A stretch of 64,000 nucleotides of DNA from positions 220,598 to 284,597 of the forward strand of contig VZRZ01001926.1 of the NCBI GenBank assembly GCA_013398175.1, in the 5' to 3' direction. The stretch comes from Climacteris rufus (lineage: Eukaryota > Chordata > Aves > Passeriformes > Climacteridae). The notes below the pieces were generated by a model. That model saw nothing but the letters and a program-made list of their open reading frames with translations. It was not told where the DNA came from and did no database searches. Below, one piece after another: positions 50,201 through 56,731 of the stretch. The position numbers and the translations under genes were made by a program. Numbering within the stretch: position 1 is the first letter of the stretch; every line of letters begins with the position of its first letter.

Positions 50201-53200
50201 CTAAAACTGAAGATTTCATGTTACTTTTTTATATGGTGATGCAGGCTTGTGCTTAAGGCTATCACTTGCAGAGTAGGACTTAGTCTAAAGCAGAAGATTA
50301 AGAGTGTAGAACTGGAAGTTTCCCTCCACCAGTAGGAAATGTCAGGCATGAACACGAGTTTTAAGGTAGTTCCTTGCATCCTATGATCAGATGCCTGAGA
50401 ATATCGTTTTCCTCTCCACTCCCCACCATGAGGAAATTTTAGAAAGAAGTGAGGTCTCCTCTTCTCTAAACTGAGCAAACTGAGTATCTTCAACCACTCC
50501 TCATCAGAGATGCCTTGTAGTCTTTTCACTATTTTTGTTGCCCTCCTTTGAACACATTTCAATATTTTTGTATGGTTAGCCCTTTTTTCCACCAGGGCAC
50601 ATGGTTGATGCATATTGAGCTTACCATCAACAAAAATTGCTGTTTCCCTTCCCGCAGGGCTGCACTTCTCTTTTGTTCCCAGTCTATACATGAAGGAATA
50701 TTAGAATCATAGCATCATAGAACAATTTAGGTTGGAAAAGACCTCTAAGATCATCAGGTTCAACCTTTAACCTAGCACCACCATGATCACTTCTAAACCA
50801 TGGCCCCAAGTGGCACTGTAACATACTTCTGAACACTTCCAGGGATGATAATTCCACCACTTCCCTGGGCAGCTTGTGTTGATTAATGACCACCCTTTCA
50901 GTGAAGAATATTAAGTTAGTAAGATATTCGTTTCCTTTCATGAACTCATGCTGGCTTTGATTGTAGGTGTTTACACCCTTAGGTAGGCACTGAGCAGGGA
51001 TTTTGAGTTTTTTTCCGTGCAGAAAGTATTGGAATTAAGTGCTCAGTGGGAGATATCTGAGAAGTTTGTGCACAAAAATGCATTAAATTAGACTTTTTAA
51101 GGTGAAGCTCTTCTTAATTTCATGACCATTCTTCCCACCCATTTAAGATTGTATCTGATTCTCCAGTTAATCACTGCAAACAGTTTTACAAGTGTAAATA
51201 AATTTGGTCTCAAAATGCGGCTGTGGAGTCTAGCATGTAAATATTAGGAGGTGAAGGTCCACAGGAGACCAACACCTTTGCAGAGAAATATAGTTCTTTC
51301 TGACTGTGCTATAATCACTTGACTGTGCTTCTACATACAGCCATTTTGTACGTGGATTTAAATTACAGGCCTAGGTTTTATTGCTGCTTGTTAAGTGATT
51401 ATGACAAAGAATAGAAGCATCTGCCTCTTAAGAAGCTGCTGGGCTTTAAAAGAGGGTTCTGTTAGAAACACTTAATTTGAGGATTGTTTCTAATTATACA
51501 TTGTTTCCTGAGGTTTACTTTGCTGCCCTTACTTTTTTGCTGTTAAGACATTTATATTAATTTTCTGGAGTGATCATCTGCTCTTGCTATTTATTCTCCT
51601 TGTGAAATCATAATCCCCTCTATTGTCATAGCACAATAATTTCTGTGGCAGTCGGCTCTCATGTCGCATGGAGATGCTTATTGTTTCAAGAGCTGTTTTG
51701 CATTTAAATATAAAGTTCCTGTCTTGTAAGCAAATATCCCTTGTCCACCTAAGTGCTGCAATTAATTTGGAATAGAAAAATGGGAACAATAGTATATCTA
51801 ACCAGAATACTTATCAAAGGTTTCTGAGAGATAGTGGCAACTTTTTAATTTTCTTTTAACATAGTTTACTGAGGAGCTTTTTGATTGTAATTCTGGACTG
51901 CAAATACTTTCTGTGCCAAATACGTGAAGACTTCATTTTAGAAGTTGGTTTATGTGAAAGTTTTGTATCTTCATAAAGTCCCAGGAGAGCCTTGGAGTTA
52001 CATTTTCTGCCTTGCTGTCTCTCCTGTCATAAGGATAAGTATTACATTTCCTTAGAGCATGTGGAGCTTTTAATCCCCTGGCACTTGGACCCTCTCTGGA
52101 GAAAGAGATTGGAGAGATGTTCCTTCAGTTCCTTGTCAGGCTGTGGCTGTTCCTTGTAAGCAGTAAGAACAAAAACGGAAATGAAAAAATAAACCAAACT
52201 ACCGGCTTTGTTCTTGTGTTTCATTAGTGCTGTTGGTCTGATGCCCAACCACATCAGAAAAAAAAACTACTTTCTTCAGAAATTCAGGGTATTCATTAAT
52301 TCTGCATTAGGGACTTCAGATAGAGCAGGTGCACTCTGCCGGAGACACTTTCTCAGGCTTGAATGGCCAAGTAAGATTTGACAATGACCTCTGACCACAG
52401 CACAGGAGCACAAGACGAAGCACTCGGTTGAGTCTTTTAGAAAAGAAAGCATAGGCTTCAGCACAGAGGTCAAGCTATTAATGTGTTCAGAAAGGAGAGA
52501 GGTTTTAAAATTAAAGAAGCAAGGACAGTCATCTAGCAGGCTCAATGAATTTCAATACTGTGGTCTATCTTTCATAGTTACTTAAGCATCCTCCTGAAGC
52601 TCAGGCATGTTACACTGTCTAATAAAACACATGACAAAGATAACAGAATGAAGAGCAGAGAAAGAAGTCTTAAACAATGTGGGATACAGTTCTGTGGTAT
52701 TTGCTGAGATTCTATCTCCTCTCCTCCTTTTAAAGGTTTTTCAATGTGAATGACTTACCATAAAAAAAATAAGACTGTATTAGCCTAGGAGAGATCAGAA
52801 AGAGGGAGGTGAGGAATGAGCAGTATGTCAGAGGAGGAGAGCTAATAGCCCTGATCTGCTGAAGTCAGTGTGAATAGCCCAGGGCCAGGATTTCAAACCA
52901 ATTGCACTTACCCTGCAAGTAGATGCCCTTTCCTCTCCTGAACTTTGTAGTCCTCAGTTCCAGATCTGAAAGCTGTACTGAAAGCTGAAGGCTGCACATA
53001 GAAGATGTAGCTGGCAGGTACAGTATGATTCCAGAGCTGGGCAAGCTGATAAACAAAATCACCTTGTGAAACACAAACCAACCTCCCAGGGGCATGCCTT
53101 TGTAAAGTAGTTAATGATAAGAAGCTTCCCCACCTCCCCATTCCTCCTTCATCCTTAGTTTGTTTAACCACTATATGCTGTCTGTTGCAGGAGTGATTCG

Positions 53201-54380
53201 CGAGAGTTACCTGAAAGGTCATGATCAGCTGGTGCCAGTCACCCTCTTGGCCATTGCTGTCATTCTTGCTTTTGTCATGGGGGCCGTCTTTTCTGGAATC
53301 ATAGTGTACTGCATCTGTGACCATCGCCGCAGAGACATGGCTGTTGTGCAGAGGAAGGAGAAGGAGCTGACTCACTCCCGCCGTGGCTCCATGAGCAGTG
53401 TTTCCAAGCTCAGTGGCCTCTTTGGGGATGCTCAGTCCAAGGAGCCAAAGCCTGAAGCTATCCTCACGCCTCTGATGCACAATGGCAAGTTGGCTACCCC
53501 AGGCAGCACTGCAAAGATGCTAATCAAAGCTGACCAACACCATCTGGACCTGGCTGCCCTGCCAACCCCTGAATCCACCCCAACGCTGCAACAGAAGAGA
53601 AAGCCCAGCCGAGGCAGCAGGGAATGGGAGAGAAACCAGAATCTCATCAATGCATGCACAAAAGATATCCCCTCAATGGCCTCACCAGTGATCCCAACCG
53701 ACCTGCCACTCAGGGCTTCTCCCAGCCACATTCCCAGTGTTGTGGTCCTGCCCATAGCCCAGCAAGGCTACCAGCATGAATATGTTGACCAGCCAAAAAT
53801 GAGCGATGGGGCTCAGATGTCTGTGGAGGACCAGAATGCCACCCTTGAATACAAAACTATCAAGGACCATCTCAGTAGCAAAAGCCCCAGCCATGTAGTT
53901 AACCTAGTGGAAAATCTCGACAGCATGCCACCAAAAGTACCCCAGCGGGAAGCATCCCTTGGGCCCACGGGTCACTCGCTGTCACAGAGCAGCCTGAGCA
54001 AGCGTCTGGAGATGCACTCTTCTGCTTACAACGTGGATTACAAGAGAAGCTACCCTACAAACTCACTCACGAGAAGTCATCAGGCATCAACTCTCAAAAG
54101 AAACAACACTAACTCCTCCAACTCATCCCACCTCTCCCGCAATCAGAGCTTCAGCCGGGGTGACAACCCACCACCGGCCCCGCAGCGAGTGGACTCCATA
54201 CAAGTCCACGCTGCTCAGGCACAGGCTGTAACTGTATCCCGGCAGCCAAGTCTCACTGCCTACAACTCACTGACGAGGTCAGGCTTGAAACGTACGTCCT
54301 CGCTAAAGCCAGACGTACCTCCCAAACCTTCCTTTGCTCCACTTTCCACATCCATGAAGCCCAACGATGCATGTACATAA
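5..54380 (+). CDS. SEMA6A: SEMA6A, semaphorin 6A (3' part of gene, spliced, 14 constitutive exons)
   Basis: Semaphorin 6A is a single-pass membrane protein that binds A-type plexins and steers axon growth, neuronal migration and boundary-cap positioning; it can also signal backwards through its tail. The exons join as 5-106, 2881-2971, 6282-6401, 7452-7540, 8441-8658, 12156-12287, 15558-15713, 17122-17298, 17989-18129, 18218-18298, 20229-20287, 22047-22067, 28574-28738 and 53191-54380, in all 2742 nt or 913 residues plus stop. In window residue numbers: sema domain 1 to about 361, PSI domain about 362-450, stalk to about 530, transmembrane helix about 531-557, cytoplasmic tail 558-913. All introns are GT-AG and all phases agree. 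The ectodomain follows SEMA6A rather than SEMA6D (for example FNPSCRNYKMDTLE and FEQDIERGNTDGLGDC), and the tail ends STSMKPNDACT as in SEMA6A. The first coding exons, signal peptide and promoter are upstream of the window. Confidence 0.97.
107..2880 (+). other. SEMA6A: SEMA6A intron W1
   Basis: This 2.8-kb intron runs from gtatgt to ttttcag. I see no exon-like open frame with splice sites, no recognisable transposable element and no long tandem repeat in it. Confidence 0.9.
2881..2971 (+). CDS. SEMA6A: SEMA6A exon W2 (sema domain)
   Basis: This exon follows a polypyrimidine tract and atttttcag, and reads MDTLEFLEEEFSGMARCPYDAKHANVALFA plus one base in two adjoining stretches. Its length is 91 nt and it ends in phase 1 at donor gtaaag (2972). 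The stretch FLEEEF is less conserved than its surroundings; the rest is almost invariant in SEMA6A. The leading ATG is an internal codon, not a start. Confidence 0.95.
4462..4500. repeat. Perfect 14-bp inverted repeat
   Basis: The left arm tttatatgccatac (4462-4475) and right arm gtatggcatataaa (4487-4500) are exact reverse complements around an 11-nt loop, which itself contains another ggcatat. In RNA it would form a stable hairpin of 14 bp. Confidence 0.9.
4932..5285 (-). mobile_element. CR1 LINE 3' fragment
   Basis: Antisense CR1 3' end: it starts with a cacagattcacagag tail-like motif and continues with blocks typical of CR1 3' regions (ccagcccaaccc, ctccacaaccgctctgggaa, ttccagtgctctgcc). 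It is diverged and 5'-truncated; on the minus strand the residues VAEHWNRFPRAVVESPSLE match the end of CR1 ORF2. Confidence 0.88.
6282..6401 (+). CDS. SEMA6A: SEMA6A exon W3 (sema domain)
   Basis: The acceptor ctccccag ends at 6281 and the donor is gtagat at 6402. The 120-nt exon (phase 1 in, phase 1 out) encodes EGKLYSATVTDFLAIDAVIY followed by RSLGDSPTLRTVKHDSKWLK. YSATVTDFLAIDAVIYRSLG is a hallmark of class 6 semaphorins. The codon split across the W2/W3 boundary is GAG (Glu). Confidence 0.95.
6402..7451 (+). other. SEMA6A: SEMA6A intron W3
   Basis: This 1.05-kb intron shows no repeat or additional exon that I can support. Confidence 0.9.
7452..7540 (+). CDS. SEMA6A: SEMA6A exon W4 (sema domain)
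   Basis: The acceptor tttttctag ends at 7451 and the donor gtaagg starts at 7541. The 89-nt exon encodes EPYFVQAVDYGNYIYFFFRE and then IAVEYNSMGK, containing the conserved YFFFRE strand of the semaphorin propeller. It enters in phase 1 and leaves in phase 0. Confidence 0.95.
7541..8440 (+). other. SEMA6A: SEMA6A intron W4
   Basis: This 0.9-kb intron has good splice sites at both ends (gtaagg and ccctacag) and nothing else recognisable inside. Confidence 0.9.
8441..8658 (+). CDS. SEMA6A: SEMA6A exon W5 (sema domain)
   Basis: This 218-nt exon follows ttccctacag and ends at donor gtaata (8659). It encodes VVFPRVAQVCKNDMGGSQRV, then [20 protein letters not shown] and onward to FSTPYN. The RVxxxCKNDxGG and W(T)[10 protein letters not shown] motifs are the classic core of the sema domain, with an N-glycosylation sequon at NCS. 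It leaves in phase 2. Confidence 0.97.
8659..12155 (+). other. SEMA6A: SEMA6A intron W5
   Basis: This 3.5-kb intron contains one sense-oriented CR1 fragment (about 9955-10535). The rest shows no exon-like or repeated structure. Confidence 0.9.
9955..10535 (+). mobile_element. CR1 LINE 3' fragment
   Basis: Sense-oriented, 5'-truncated CR1. Recognisable blocks are ttgttcagcctggagaag, accctcacag-like ORF2 end, acttggatattag, and the tail ttctgtgattctgtaattct followed by atga. The 5' limit is approximate. It shares its whole layout with the copy in the next intron, so both belong to one subfamily. Confidence 0.9.
12156..12287 (+). CDS. SEMA6A: SEMA6A exon W6 (sema domain)
   Basis: The acceptor tttgcag ends at 12155 and the donor gtatgt begins at 12288. 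The 132-nt exon encodes SIPGSAVCAYDMLDIASVFT, then GRFKEQKSPDSTWTPVPDER and VPKP, matching SEMA6A. Phase 2 in and out. Confidence 0.96.
12288..15557 (+). other. SEMA6A: SEMA6A intron W6
   Basis: This 3.3-kb intron contains a sense-oriented CR1 fragment (about 12970-13457) and a small direct duplication of gtttaccaat at 15041-15060. Nothing else was recognised. Confidence 0.9.
12970..13457 (+). mobile_element. CR1 LINE 3' fragment
   Basis: Sense-oriented CR1 with the same blocks as the copy near 10 kb: gaaggatctaaagctattag, ttgttcagcctggagaagag, gctggatattagaaa, ggccaggagctggacttca and the tail attctatcattctatga. A 128-residue open frame crosses it, but this is the eroded end of CR1 ORF2 (LFSLEKRRLRGDLI), not a host gene. 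Confidence 0.92.
15558..15713 (+). CDS. SEMA6A: SEMA6A exon W7 (sema domain)
   Basis: The acceptor tttatatag ends at 15557 and the donor gtacgt starts at 15714. The 156-nt exon encodes RPGCCAGSTSLEKYGTSNEF, then PDDTLNFIKTHPLMDEAVPS and IVNRPWFLRTMV. The PRPGCC and THPLMD motifs are typical of the late sema domain. Phase 2 in and out. Confidence 0.96.
15714..17121 (+). other. SEMA6A: SEMA6A intron W7
   Basis: This 1.4-kb intron contains a short imperfect tandem repeat at 16037-16118 and a poly-A run near 16699. No exon or transposon was seen. Confidence 0.9.
16037..16118. repeat. Imperfect tandem repeat, about 33 bp x 2.4
   Basis: Units begin with cagga(a)tatgt at 16037, 16071 and 16104 (cagg kept, then diverged); the shared core is caggatatgt-cacaggata. 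It is a small degenerate local duplication in an intron. Confidence 0.6.
17122..17298 (+). CDS. SEMA6A: SEMA6A exon W8 (end of sema domain)
   Basis: The acceptor tattgtag ends at 17121. The 177-nt exon encodes RYRLTKIAVDSAAGPYQNYT, then VVFLGSEKGIIVKFLARTGN, ending VYNPE plus two bases of a Lys codon. Sequons occur at NYT and NDS. The donor is gtgtgt at 17299, weaker than the usual GTRAGT; it was chosen because it restores EKC(S)YDG with the next exon. Confidence 0.94.
17299..17988 (+). other. SEMA6A: SEMA6A intron W8
   Basis: This 690-nt intron starts with the weak donor gtgtgt and ends taaatcag. It has no other recognisable element. Confidence 0.88.
17989..18129 (+). CDS. SEMA6A: SEMA6A exon W9 (sema/PSI junction)
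   Basis: The acceptor taaatcag ends at 17988 and the donor gtacgt starts at 18130. The 141-nt exon encodes CSYDGMEDKRIMGLQLDKPG, then STLYVAFSTCVIKVPLGRCE and RHSKCK. The first Cys begins the PSI (plexin-semaphorin-integrin) region. The exon is richer in G+C than the flanking intron. Confidence 0.96.
18130..18217 (+). other. SEMA6A: SEMA6A intron W9, 88 nt
   Basis: This very short intron (gtacgt to ctttctcaag) splits the PSI coding region between the CK.. and ACIASRDPYCGW motifs. Its 88 nt are close to the practical minimum for vertebrate splicing. Confidence 0.93.
18218..18298 (+). CDS. SEMA6A: SEMA6A exon W10 (PSI domain)
   Basis: The acceptor ctttctcaag ends at 18217 and the donor gtgagt starts at 18299. 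The 81-nt exon encodes ACIASRDPYCGWVKESGVCT and QLALGS. C(I)ASRDPYCGW is the diagnostic PSI motif of semaphorins. It lies only 88 nt after the previous exon. The segment after ESGVC is more variable than the rest. Confidence 0.97.
18299..20228 (+). other. SEMA6A: SEMA6A intron W10
   Basis: This 1.9-kb intron shows no exon-like frame and no repeat that I can name. Confidence 0.9.
20229..20287 (+). CDS. SEMA6A: SEMA6A exon W11 (end of PSI domain)
   Basis: The acceptor ttatttag ends at 20228 and the donor gtaagc starts at 20288. The 59-nt exon encodes MAFEQDIERGNTDGLGDCQ. The FEQDIERGNTDGLGDC block is a SEMA6A signature that separates it from SEMA6D. The phase changes from 2 to 1 here. Confidence 0.96.
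20288..22046 (+). other. SEMA6A: SEMA6A intron W11
   Basis: This 1.8-kb intron precedes the 21-nt microexon and ends in the pyrimidine-rich acceptor gtctttcag. Nothing else is supported in it. Confidence 0.9.
22047..22067 (+). CDS. SEMA6A: SEMA6A exon W12, 21-nt microexon (stalk)
   Basis: The acceptor gtctttcag ends at 22046 and the donor gtaagg starts at 22068. The 21-nt exon is phase 1/phase 1 and encodes NSFVALN, the sequence that follows GDC in SEMA6A. It is far too short for ORF-based detection and was placed by its two strong splice sites and the required reading frame. Confidence 0.93.
22200..22250 (+). CDS. SEMA6A: SEMA6A cassette exon W12a (alternative 17-residue stalk insert)
   Basis: A 51-nt, phase 1/phase 1 open exon lies 132 nt after the microexon, with acceptor tttgttcatag (ending 22199) and donor gtcagt (22251). 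It encodes DISTASPDHEMSYYTVYG when joined. The longer human SEMA6A isoform carries a 17-residue insert of the same length and pattern (DIST...EMSY.TVYG) at the same place, from my memory of that protein. Including it gives 930 window residues instead of 913. The suboptimal donor fits regulated use. Transcript data would decide how often it is used. Confidence 0.88.
22251..28573 (+). other. SEMA6A: SEMA6A intron W12
   Basis: This 6.3-kb intron separates the cassette exon from the stalk exon W13. I recognise no transposable element in it. It has a small degenerate direct repeat (ctcaggtgctga-like) near 27564-27626 and a short inverted repeat at 26487-26503. Confidence 0.88.
26487..26503. repeat. 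Short inverted repeat around an octamer-like core
   Basis: cctatgc and gcatagg are exact reverse complements separated by aaa, so both strands show atgcaaag or atgctttg. The core resembles a POU-factor site (ATGCAAAT) with one base different. Confidence 0.4.
28574..28738 (+). CDS. SEMA6A: SEMA6A exon W13 (extracellular stalk)
   Basis: The acceptor gtaaacag ends at 28573 and the donor gtaagg starts at 28739. The 165-nt, phase 1/phase 1 exon encodes GHSSSLVPSTTTSDSRARQG, then YDARGRMLDWKDPLDSSENT and DPYVAVSSHNHQDKK. This is the Ser/Thr-rich juxtamembrane stalk and a likely O-glycosylated spacer. It is the least conserved ectodomain exon compared with mammalian SEMA6A, though the SSHNHQDKK end is invariant. 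Confidence 0.95.
29158..31345 (-). mobile_element. CR1 LINE, 2.2 kb, ORF2 remnant plus 3' end
   Basis: The largest transposon of the window lies antisense to SEMA6A. Reading the minus strand from 31345: end of the endonuclease (GDVKSGSSLGCSDHALVEF near 31250), a reverse-transcriptase entry block (LNISKSMGPDKIYPRVLRE near 30550), a later block (FNKAKCKV near 29900), a C-terminal block (LRELGLFRLRKRRL near 29550) and the 3' tail at catagaatcatgaag (29158). The blocks are in different frames and broken by stops and shifts, so the copy is dead. It lacks ORF1 and most of the endonuclease (5' truncation typical of CR1). Confidence 0.95.
33430..33483. repeat. Purine tract (GGAAA / GAGGGA repeats)
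   Basis: An all-purine (A/G) run of about 54 nt grading from ggaaa units into gagaggg units. Such runs on one strand can adopt triplex (H-DNA) forms. Confidence 0.85.
44346..44363. repeat. Perfect 18-bp palindrome
   Basis: The bases aattcacaattgtgaatt read the same on both strands with no spacer. It is one of the longest gapless palindromes I noticed. Confidence 0.85.
44597..44618. repeat. 10-bp inverted repeat with 2-nt spacer
   Basis: The arms atataatgat and atcattatat are exact reverse complements separated by gt. It is A+T-rich and may be chance. Confidence 0.75.
44705..44910 (-). mobile_element. CR1 LINE 3' fragment
   Basis: A short antisense CR1 tail: agaatcacagaatta at its 3' end, then a cacctccagggacggtgactc block and cctgagcagcccattccagt, all standard in CR1 3' regions. 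It is interrupted by a 12-base G run at 44770-44781. Confidence 0.88.
45399..45430. repeat. Short tandem repeat gggtacta x3
   Basis: The octamer gggtacta occurs three times with a small interruption (gcatacca) between the second and third copies. Confidence 0.7.
47195..47282. repeat. Poly-T tracts flanking a 2-base N gap
   Basis: A 33-base T run (47195-47227) and an 18-base T run (47265-47282) flank the two N at 47245-47246. The undetermined bases and the homopolymers together indicate an assembly or base-calling weak point rather than biology. Confidence 0.9.
47245..47246. other. Undetermined bases (NN)
   Basis: Two N bases between T-rich tracts mark an unresolved position in the assembly. 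Real distance across the gap is unknown. Confidence 0.99.
47961..48000. repeat. (TTTG)n followed by poly-G
   Basis: Six TTTG-type units (47961-47987) run directly into thirteen G (47988-48000), then ttgtggggtttttt. Long G runs are error-prone in sequencing, so the exact length is uncertain. Confidence 0.88.
50225..50690 (-). mobile_element. Old CR1 LINE ORF2 remnant
   Basis: On the minus strand a 156-codon frame reads in part KCVQRRATKIVKRLQGISDE and LLSLEKRRPHF, clearly related to the C-terminal end of CR1 ORF2 (VQRRA...L.SLEKRRL). It is strongly diverged and has no tail, so it is older than its neighbour at 50700-50935. Confidence 0.75.
50700..50935 (-). mobile_element. CR1 LINE 3' fragment
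   Basis: This antisense fragment begins with the CR1 3' tail (ttagaatcatagcatcatag) followed by ggttggaaaagacctctaag, cttccagggatgataattcc and agtgaagaata-type blocks. The sharp tail right beside the older remnant suggests two separate insertions. Confidence 0.9.
53191..54380 (+). CDS. SEMA6A: SEMA6A terminal coding exon W14 (TM helix and cytoplasmic tail)
   Basis: The acceptor gtctgttgcag ends at 53190; the stop codon TAA is at 54378-54380. The exon encodes GVIRESYLKGHDQL, a hydrophobic helix from VPVTLLAIAVILAFVMGAVF to about IIVY, then a basic stop-transfer (CDHRRRD) and a tail of about 355 residues. The tail carries LPTPESTPTLQQK, proline-rich PPPAPQR and LKPDVPPKPSF, and serine-rich tracts. 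The SEMA6A tail is known to bind the actin regulator EVL and related partners through its zyxin-like proline-rich part. The open frame runs upstream to 53160 but the bases before 53191 are intron. Confidence 0.98.
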
Positions 54381-54754
54381 TCAGAGGGGGAAGGGGGAGT
54401 GGGAGAAGGACAGCAATTAAGCAGATGTTGCCCTTGAAAGCCAGTGTTCTGCAACTGTTATCACTCGCTCCTCTGAGAAGATGGTTGTTGCAAGCTGAAG
54501 ATGTGTTGGATTTCTGCTCTCTGGGAAAAGTGGAATATTTTTTTTAAACCCGAGCCATATGACCCATGGTTGAAGGTTTGCAATTGCAGGATTCATCCCC
54601 ATAACCTGCCAGTTCTTTGCTCAAAAGACTAATCCTCCATCACAAACATTGAGCCAAAAGCACACAGGTGAAAGATGACTGTGACATTTCACCCCCTGCC
54701 GCCAACTGCACAGTGCATTTCTGAACTGGGAAAAAGTGCTCCGAAAAGCAAAAC

Positions 54755-54835
54755 AAATGTAAAAAACAAACAAATGTAAAAAAAAAATTTAAAATTAAAA
54801 AAAAAAAAAGAAGAAGAAGAAAAAAAGAAAAAAGT
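54755..54835. repeat. SEMA6A: A-rich stretch in the 3' UTR
   Basis: An A-dominated stretch with a caaatgtaaaaaa duplication and short gaa repeats begins about 375 nt after the stop. It can cause internal oligo-dT priming in cDNA libraries and false short 3' ends. Confidence 0.85.
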
Positions 54836-56194
54836 CGATAAAGCTAACTCTGACTTTAAAATGGCAGGAGTTTACTACTAGCAGGTACTGTGAAATGATG
54901 CCCATCAGTGTTACAGCTATTTGGTCACTGCAGTTAAATGCCAGTTTGGGCAAACTATGTCATAGATTTCTGCTACCCCTCTCTTTTAATGAATAACATG
55001 TGACTGTTAACACAAGTAACTCCTCTTATTTATTGTTCTTTTGTTTTTCCTAAGGAACTGACCTGCATTATCGTCCTGTGAGCAGCTTTTCAGAGAAGTA
55101 CCTTGAAAGTTATGCCTATTTAACGTGAAACCCATTAACTGGAGTACTTAGCACTCTTTTATTTTTCCAAACAATTCACTGAGTTAGATGAGTTGAAGCT
55201 GGATTTCTGAACTTTGTGCCTGGGCTGCCTGGTTAGCTGAAAAAAAAGGGGATATCTATTTAAGTCTCTCAGCTAATTAGCTGGCTGGGCCTCTGACCTA
55301 AGACAGCAACAAATAACGCAAGTTCATAACTTCTAAAGCAGCTGTAAGAGAAACTTAAAAGCTGCACATCTGTGCACCATTGCTATCAACATGGCTTTGT
55401 CAGTAGCTAATACTTTCTGTGAAGGCACCAGCTTGTGATGTGCCATCTCATTTCACCTTGCATGTGAGACGGCAAACAAAATCCTCAAACAGTGTGAACT
55501 AGCTAATATGCCGGCTGTTACCATGCATAAATTATGGTCTTATCACACGGGTTTTTCGTGGGAATATATCTGTGAATAGCCTGTTTTCTTCCACATGTAA
55601 ATTTGTGCCTTACACCCTCAGTTGTGTATATTTGTGAGCTGTAGTATATAAAACCTTTTTCTTTTTCCCCTTTGAGTAATGCAAATATTTATTGATTCTT
55701 TCTTCTCCAAGCCCCTTCAAAAACTGGAGTAAAGACATCAAAAGAAGAATGTGGTTGTTATTGTCAGAACCCCACATTCTTAAAGATATTAGGCTAGCAC
55801 CATACCCTCCAATTTGACTTTCTAACTGTGCCAAGTCCTCTCTTGAAACCACCCACAAGTGATGATGCTCCTAAGGCACCATGCTGGGGGTTCTGCCTTC
55901 CCCCACTTCTCGCTCCCCCTTTAGAGCATGTCAGCGTGGCGATAATTCTCACTGGGCAGCAGGAAAATGACTAACACCCTTGTCCATGGAGCTGGTATGT
56001 CCCCTGGATGGGGACAAGCACTGGTGAGAGGGGCCAAGACCTGCAGAAAGCCTAGCCGCACATCCTGCGGTGTGCAGGGCACATGGAGCTAGGACAAGCA
56101 GGCAGACTCCAGCTGTAGCTACCTGCTGCTCCAGAAGGATGCTGCATATACTTCTTTGGGGAAAAACGTGGGGTTTTTTCCTTTGTTTCTTTTG

Positions 56195-56273
56195 TGTGAC
56201 TGTGCATGTAGCTAGTGTGGGAGTGTGCGTGTGCACAGATGTGTGCGTGTGTGAGTGCGCACGCAGGTGTGTA
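56195..56273 (+). repeat. SEMA6A: TG/GC alternating tract in the 3' UTR
   Basis: A run of about 80 nt of alternating purine and pyrimidine (tgtgtg, gcgtgtgcac, tgcgcacgc) interrupted by single bases. In DNA it could adopt Z-form; in RNA it is a GU-rich stretch. Confidence 0.8.
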
Positions 56274-56381
56274 AGTTCCTTTCCAGTCTTTAAGTTTATG
56301 CAAAAACATAGCTGTGTTTTTAATCTGTTACAATAACTGTGTCAACATACTGTAGAAAAATGATGGGGATCGCTTCTAAGC

Positions 56382-56385
<4 letters not shown>

Positions 56386-56414
<29 letters not shown>
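56386..56414. repeat. SEMA6A: (TA)n microsatellite in the 3' UTR
   Basis: A 29-nt uninterrupted alternating TA run, likely polymorphic in length, upstream of the proximal poly(A) signal. Confidence 0.92.
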
Positions 56415-56416
<2 letters not shown>

Positions 56417-56725
56417 ACTGAACAGTATGTTTGATTAAGGTGGTTGCTTTTGTTTCAATTTGTTTTTTAAAATTTTATACTTCCATTTGTTTTTCAGGGC
56501 GTCGGTTTTGTTTCTGAATTATTGAAAAAACAGATTTTAAGTCCATTTTAAGCTTATAGATGGTATATATAACATCTGGATGGTCTACACCAAAGTGTGT
56601 AACAAGGGTGCTTGCATGTTCTTTCATTTCATCATGGCTTCTTTTATGAAACAGTTTTGTTCACCTGTAGTGAACTATGCAGACTGGAGTAGATAGATGT
56701 GTATCCAAAGCAATGTTGTTGTTTT

Positions 56726-56731
56726 AATAAA
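56726..56731 (+). promoter_or_regulatory. SEMA6A: Poly(A) signal AATAAA, proximal
   Basis: A canonical hexamer lies 2.35 kb after the stop codon in the sense orientation. The downstream bases are only moderately GT-rich (ttgtaggtagcaaggtagttttttt follows in part), so its use is likely but not proven. Confidence 0.6.

Larger units (their letters stand above)
28739..53190 (+). other. SEMA6A: SEMA6A intron W13, 24.5 kb
   Basis: The largest intron in the window divides the ectodomain exons from the TM/cytoplasmic exon. It contains four antisense CR1 pieces (29158-31345, 44705-44910, 50225-50690, 50700-50935), a purine tract (33430), homopolymers near 34660, 38141, 41030 and 43371, poly-T tracts with a 2-N gap (47195-47282), a TTTG/poly-G tract (47961-48000) and palindromes near 44346 and 44597. 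Outside these I see only A+T-rich unique sequence, parts of which may be regulatory. No convincing extra exon was found. Confidence 0.9.

Noticed and set aside
53160..53190. ATG at 53160 as an alternative start for a short TM-tail protein
   Set aside because: The open frame upstream of 53191 is intron sequence that includes the acceptor gtctgttgcag; no promoter-like sequence was seen and the upstream exons join in frame.
52908..53480. 190-codon open frame on the minus strand
   Set aside because: It overlaps the SEMA6A terminal exon antisense, contains no known domain, and is explained by the codon bias of the sense frame.
53191..54380. Assignment of the gene to SEMA6D
   Set aside because: SEMA6D shares the sema core but ends differently and lacks the FEQDIERGNTDGLGDC and STSMKPNDACT sequences seen here; ectodomain and tail both agree with SEMA6A.
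56386..56414. TA run as a TATA-type promoter
   Set aside because: It is a simple microsatellite inside the 3' UTR without initiator or CpG-rich context.
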